Both the position numbers and the translations under genes were made by a program. The notes under the pieces are model-generated. The model made no database searches and was not told the origin of the DNA. It saw nothing but the letters and a program-made list of their open reading frames with translations. A stretch of DNA of 16,596 bases from positions 68,666 to 85,261 of the forward strand of contig NZ_KL585393.1 in the NCBI RefSeq assembly GCF_000721935.1, given 5' to 3'. This DNA is from Streptomyces sp. NRRL WC-3549 (GTDB lineage Bacteria; Actinomycetota; Actinomycetes; Streptomycetales; Streptomycetaceae). Shown in pieces: positions 14,801 through 16,596 of the stretch (within the stretch, counting starts at the first letter, position 1; each line of letters opens with the position of its first letter).

Positions 14801-14818
14801 TCACTCATGGTAAGCATA
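14801..14818 (-). promoter_or_regulatory. BldD-like box over a candidate ushX-sigH promoter
   Basis: TCACTCATGGTAA (14801-14813, plus strand) matches the BldD operator pattern nTnACnC(A/T)GnGTnA except at one base. On the other strand it touches TATGCT (14818-14813), a TANNNT -10 for leftward transcription toward ushX. BldD is known to repress a sigH promoter in S. coelicolor, so this is probably that site. A further possible promoter upstream is TTGACC-N16-GACTTT (14855-14828). Confidence 0.6.
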
Positions 14819-14881
14819 CGCGCACGCAAAGTCTCTAGGGGTCTGCGGCGGTCAATTGCGAAGAACCGGCGCCGGTTTGAC

Positions 14882-14906
14882 GTACCCAGGCGTCACACGA
14901 TCGAAC
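14882..14906 (-). promoter_or_regulatory. Candidate SigB/SigH-type promoter for ushX-sigH
   Basis: On the minus strand GTTC (14906-14903) is followed after 15 nt by GGGTAC (14887-14882). This fits the GTTT-N14-16-GGGTA(T/C) consensus of SigB-like factors with one mismatch. The -35 lies in the last codons of the zinc finger gene and the -10 just after its stop. It would give a leader of about 210 nt to ushX and allow SigH to drive its own operon. Confidence 0.5.
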
Positions 14907-15153
14907 CGTCCGCGAAGCACCAGCGCCAGTTCTCGCCTTGTTCGAAGCTGCGCATCACCGGATGGCCGGTGTCCCGGAAGTGCTCCGTGGCATGGCGCAG
15001 CGGCGAGGAGTCGCAGCAGCCCACGTGCCCGCACTCCAGGCAGAGCCGTAGCTGCACCGGGTGGGTCCCCGCCTCCAGGCACGCCAGGCAGGTGTCGCTG
15101 AGCGGGGCGGGCTCGGGGCGCGGCAGTTCGGCTACGTGGCGGCACTCACTCAT
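14893..15153 (-). CDS. UBP-type zinc finger protein
   Basis: Protein of 86 residues made almost entirely of one zf-UBP domain. Candidate zinc ligands are Cys22-x2-Cys25, Cys38-x2-Cys41, Cys46 and His54, His58, His64, plus Cys4/His6 near the N-terminus. The sequence around them (LCLECGHVGCCDSS, HATEHFRDTGHPV) is the domain hallmark. In eukaryotes this fold binds the ubiquitin C-terminus; its bacterial role is unknown to me. The ATG at 15153 (MSECRHVAE) was chosen because conservation starts there. No Shine-Dalgarno is present, and TAACGT lies 7 nt upstream, so the mRNA may be leaderless. It is divergent from the antiporter gene and lies just upstream of ushX-sigH in the same direction. Confidence 0.88.
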   Translation of the reverse strand: MSECRHVAELPRPEPAPLSDTCLACLEAGTHPVQLRLCLECGHVGCCDSSPLRHATEHFRDTGHPVMRSFEQGENWRWCFADGSIV

Positions 15154-15160
15154 GATGGCC

Positions 15161-15166
15161 ACGTTA
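15161..15166 (-). promoter_or_regulatory. Candidate -10 of a leaderless zinc finger mRNA
   Basis: On the minus strand TAACGT fits TANNNT and is followed by 7 nt and then the ATG at 15153. The -35 would fall on the divergent antiporter start codon and is not a good match to TTGACA. Confidence 0.3.
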
Positions 15167-15188
15167 CGTCGGATGCGAGGACGGTGAG

Positions 15189-16596
15189 ATGGACGCGTTG
15201 CCCCTGGTGGCACTCGTCGCGGCCAGCGCGGCGGTCGCGGGGGCCGCGCGGCGGACCCCGGTGCCGGCGCCGCTGCTGCTGGTGGCCGCGGGGCTGCTGG
15301 TCTCCTATCTGCCGGGCGTGCCGCGCTTCGCCCTGGATGCCCACGTCGTGCTGCCGCTGCTGCTGCCGCCCCTGCTGTACACGGCCGCCGTCGACAGCTC
15401 CTACCTGGACCTGCGGGCCAACCTGCGGCCGGTCGCGCTGCTCTCCGTCGGTTACGTCCTCTTCGCGACCTTCGCCGTGGGCGCCCTGGCCTATCTGACC
15501 GTCCCGGACCTGCCGCTCACGGCCGCCCTGGTGCTGGGCGCGGTGATCGCCCCGCCGGACGCCGTCACCGCCGCCGCGATCGCCCGGCGGGTCGGGCTGC
15601 CCGCCCGGGTCACCACGATCCTCCAGGGCGAGTCCCTGGTGAACGACGCCACCGCGATCACCGCCTTCAAGGTCGCCCTCGCCGCGGCCGTCGGGGAGGG
15701 CATGAGCTGGGGCGCGGGGGTCGGCGACTTCCTGCTGGCCGCGGTCGGCGGCATCGGGGTCGGCCTGGTGCTGATGGTGCCGCTGCACTGGCTGCGCACC
15801 CACCTGCGGGAGGCGCTGCTCCAGAACACGCTGTCCCTGCTGATCCCCTTCGTGGCGTACGCGGCGGCGGAGCGGGTGCACGCCTCCGGGGTGCTGGCGG
15901 TGGTCGTCGTGGCGCTGTACCTGGGGCACCGGTCGTGGCAGGTGGACTTCGCGACGCGGCTCCAGGAGGCGGCGGTCTGGAAGATGGTCGCCTTCGTCCT
16001 GGAGTCGGCGGTCTTCGCGCTGATCGGACTGCAACTGCAGTCGGTCGTCAAGGGGCTCGGCACCTATGGTCTGGCCGAAGCCGTCGGGTACGCGCTCGTC
16101 GTCTTCACCGCCGTCGTGGTGGTGCGCTTCGTCTGGGTGTATCCGGCGATGTACCTGCCGCTGTTGCTCTCCCGCCGCATCCGGGAGCGCGAGCCCGCCA
16201 TGCCGTGGACCTCGCCGCTGATCGTCTCCTGGGCCGGGATGCGCGGGGTCGTCTCGCTCGCCGTGGCCGCCTCCGTCCCGCTGGTCACGCACGGCGGGGA
16301 GCGTTTCCCGGACCGCAACCTCCTGCTGTTCCTGGCCTTCACGACGGTCATCGGGACCCTGGCCGTGCAAGGTCTGACCCTGCCGCTGCTGGTGCGGGTG
16401 CTCAGGCTGCCGGGGCGCGACACGCGCTTGGAGACCCTGGCGGAGGCACAGGCGCAGAGCGAGGCGTCCTCGGCCGCCGAGGCACGCCTGGACGCGCTGC
16501 TCGCCGACCCGCGCAACACCCTGCCGGGCCCGCTCGCCGACCGGCTGCGCCACGTGCTGGAGCGGCGCCGCAACTCCGTGTGGGAGCGGCTCGGCG
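15189..16596 (+). CDS. CPA1-family Na+/H+ antiporter (3' partial)
   Basis: Monovalent cation/proton antiporter of the CPA1/NhaP type; 469 codons are visible and the gene runs off the right edge. About 12 membrane segments are seen from residue 4 to about 415. Motifs include LGAVIAPPDAV (about 116-126), GESLVNDATAITAF with the ion-binding Asn152-Asp153 pair, and WAGMRGVVSLAVA in the second half. The visible tail (LETLAEAQAQSEASSAAEAR and on) is hydrophilic, perhaps helical and cytoplasmic. The ATG at 15189 has GAGG 8 nt upstream. It exchanges Na+ (or K+) for H+ across the membrane for pH and salt balance. That suits its place beside the osmotic-stress sigma module. The cation cannot be told from sequence. 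Confidence 0.92.
   Translation, partial: MDALPLVALVAASAAVAGAARRTPVPAPLLLVAAGLLVSYLPGVPRFALDAHVVLPLLLPPLLYTAAVDSSYLDLRANLRPVALLSVGYVLFATFAVGALAYLTVPDLPLTAALVLGAVIAPPDAVTAAAIARRVGLPARVTTILQGESLVNDATAITAFKVALAAAVGEGMSWGAGVGDFLLAAVGGIGVGLVLMVPLHWLRTHLREALLQNTLSLLIPFVAYAAAERVHASGVLAVVVVALYLGHRSWQVDFATRLQEAAVWKMVAFVLESAVFALIGLQLQSVVKGLGTYGLAEAVGYALVVFTAVVVVRFVWVYPAMYLPLLLSRRIREREPAMPWTSPLIVSWAGMRGVVSLAVAASVPLVTHGGERFPDRNLLLFLAFTTVIGTLAVQGLTLPLLVRVLRLPGRDTRLETLAEAQAQSEASSAAEARLDALLADPRNTLPGPLADRLRHVLERRRNSVWERLG

Noticed and set aside
14662..14829. Longer UshX start at 14829, 14817 or 14808
   Set aside because: The extra ~50 residues are low-complexity and overlap the BldD-like box and promoter; GTG 14661 has GGAGG at ideal spacing.
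15150..16553. 467-residue minus-strand ORF over the antiporter
   Set aside because: Gln/Arg/Gly-rich shadow of the antiporter.

Overview
The window is high-GC actinobacterial DNA and almost certainly comes from a Streptomyces chromosome. Third codon positions are strongly G/C, many genes start with GTG, and the proteins include a Wbl iron-sulfur regulator, DasR and an RsbW/SigB-like stress sigma module. From memory, gene content and order match the conserved S. coelicolor das region (dasR-dasABC-dasD-nagB, then a histidine kinase, wblE, a lipid kinase and ushX-sigH). No mobile element, tRNA, rRNA or CRISPR array was seen, so this is core chromosome.

Layout: (1) 1-1867, minus strand: a two-gene transporter operon, a DUF3311 small membrane protein and an MctP-like sodium:solute symporter cut by the window edge. 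(2) 2148-8863: the amino-sugar block. DasR (minus) diverges from dasA, which is followed by a strong hairpin and then dasB, dasC and dasD. nagB is convergent to dasD. DasA captures chitobiose, DasBC import it, DasD cleaves it to GlcNAc, and NagB turns glucosamine-6-phosphate into fructose-6-phosphate. Glucosamine-6-phosphate is the ligand that releases DasR, so the block is a feedback loop. dre-like DasR sites lie before dasA and nagB. A further close copy lies far upstream of nagB, just before the histidine kinase. The transporter's ATPase is not here; MsiK, encoded elsewhere, is the known partner. (3) 8864-9455: about 590 bp without a confident gene but with two dre sites and two hairpins. 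(4) 9456-11372: a PdtaS-type histidine kinase convergent to wblE (WhiB1 orthologue), separated by a perfect 22-bp stem. This pairing resembles the whiB1-pdtaS neighbourhood of Mycobacterium tuberculosis. (5) 11692-13259: a diacylglycerol/sphingosine-kinase-like lipid kinase divergent from a small four-helix membrane protein. (6) 13280-15153, minus strand: UBP-type zinc finger, anti-sigma UshX and sigma SigH, the last two joined by a 4-bp stop/start overlap. (7) 15189 to the right edge: a CPA1-type Na+/H+ antiporter divergent from the zinc finger gene.

I see no clear brand-new multi-gene system. The most interesting leads are regulatory: the second dre between nagB and pdtaS; the long alternative-frame extension of SigH that runs through ushX; a BldD-like box and a SigB-type promoter candidate before ushX-sigH; apparently leaderless promoters at pdtaS, the lipid kinase and the zinc finger gene; and several uncharacterised palindromes.
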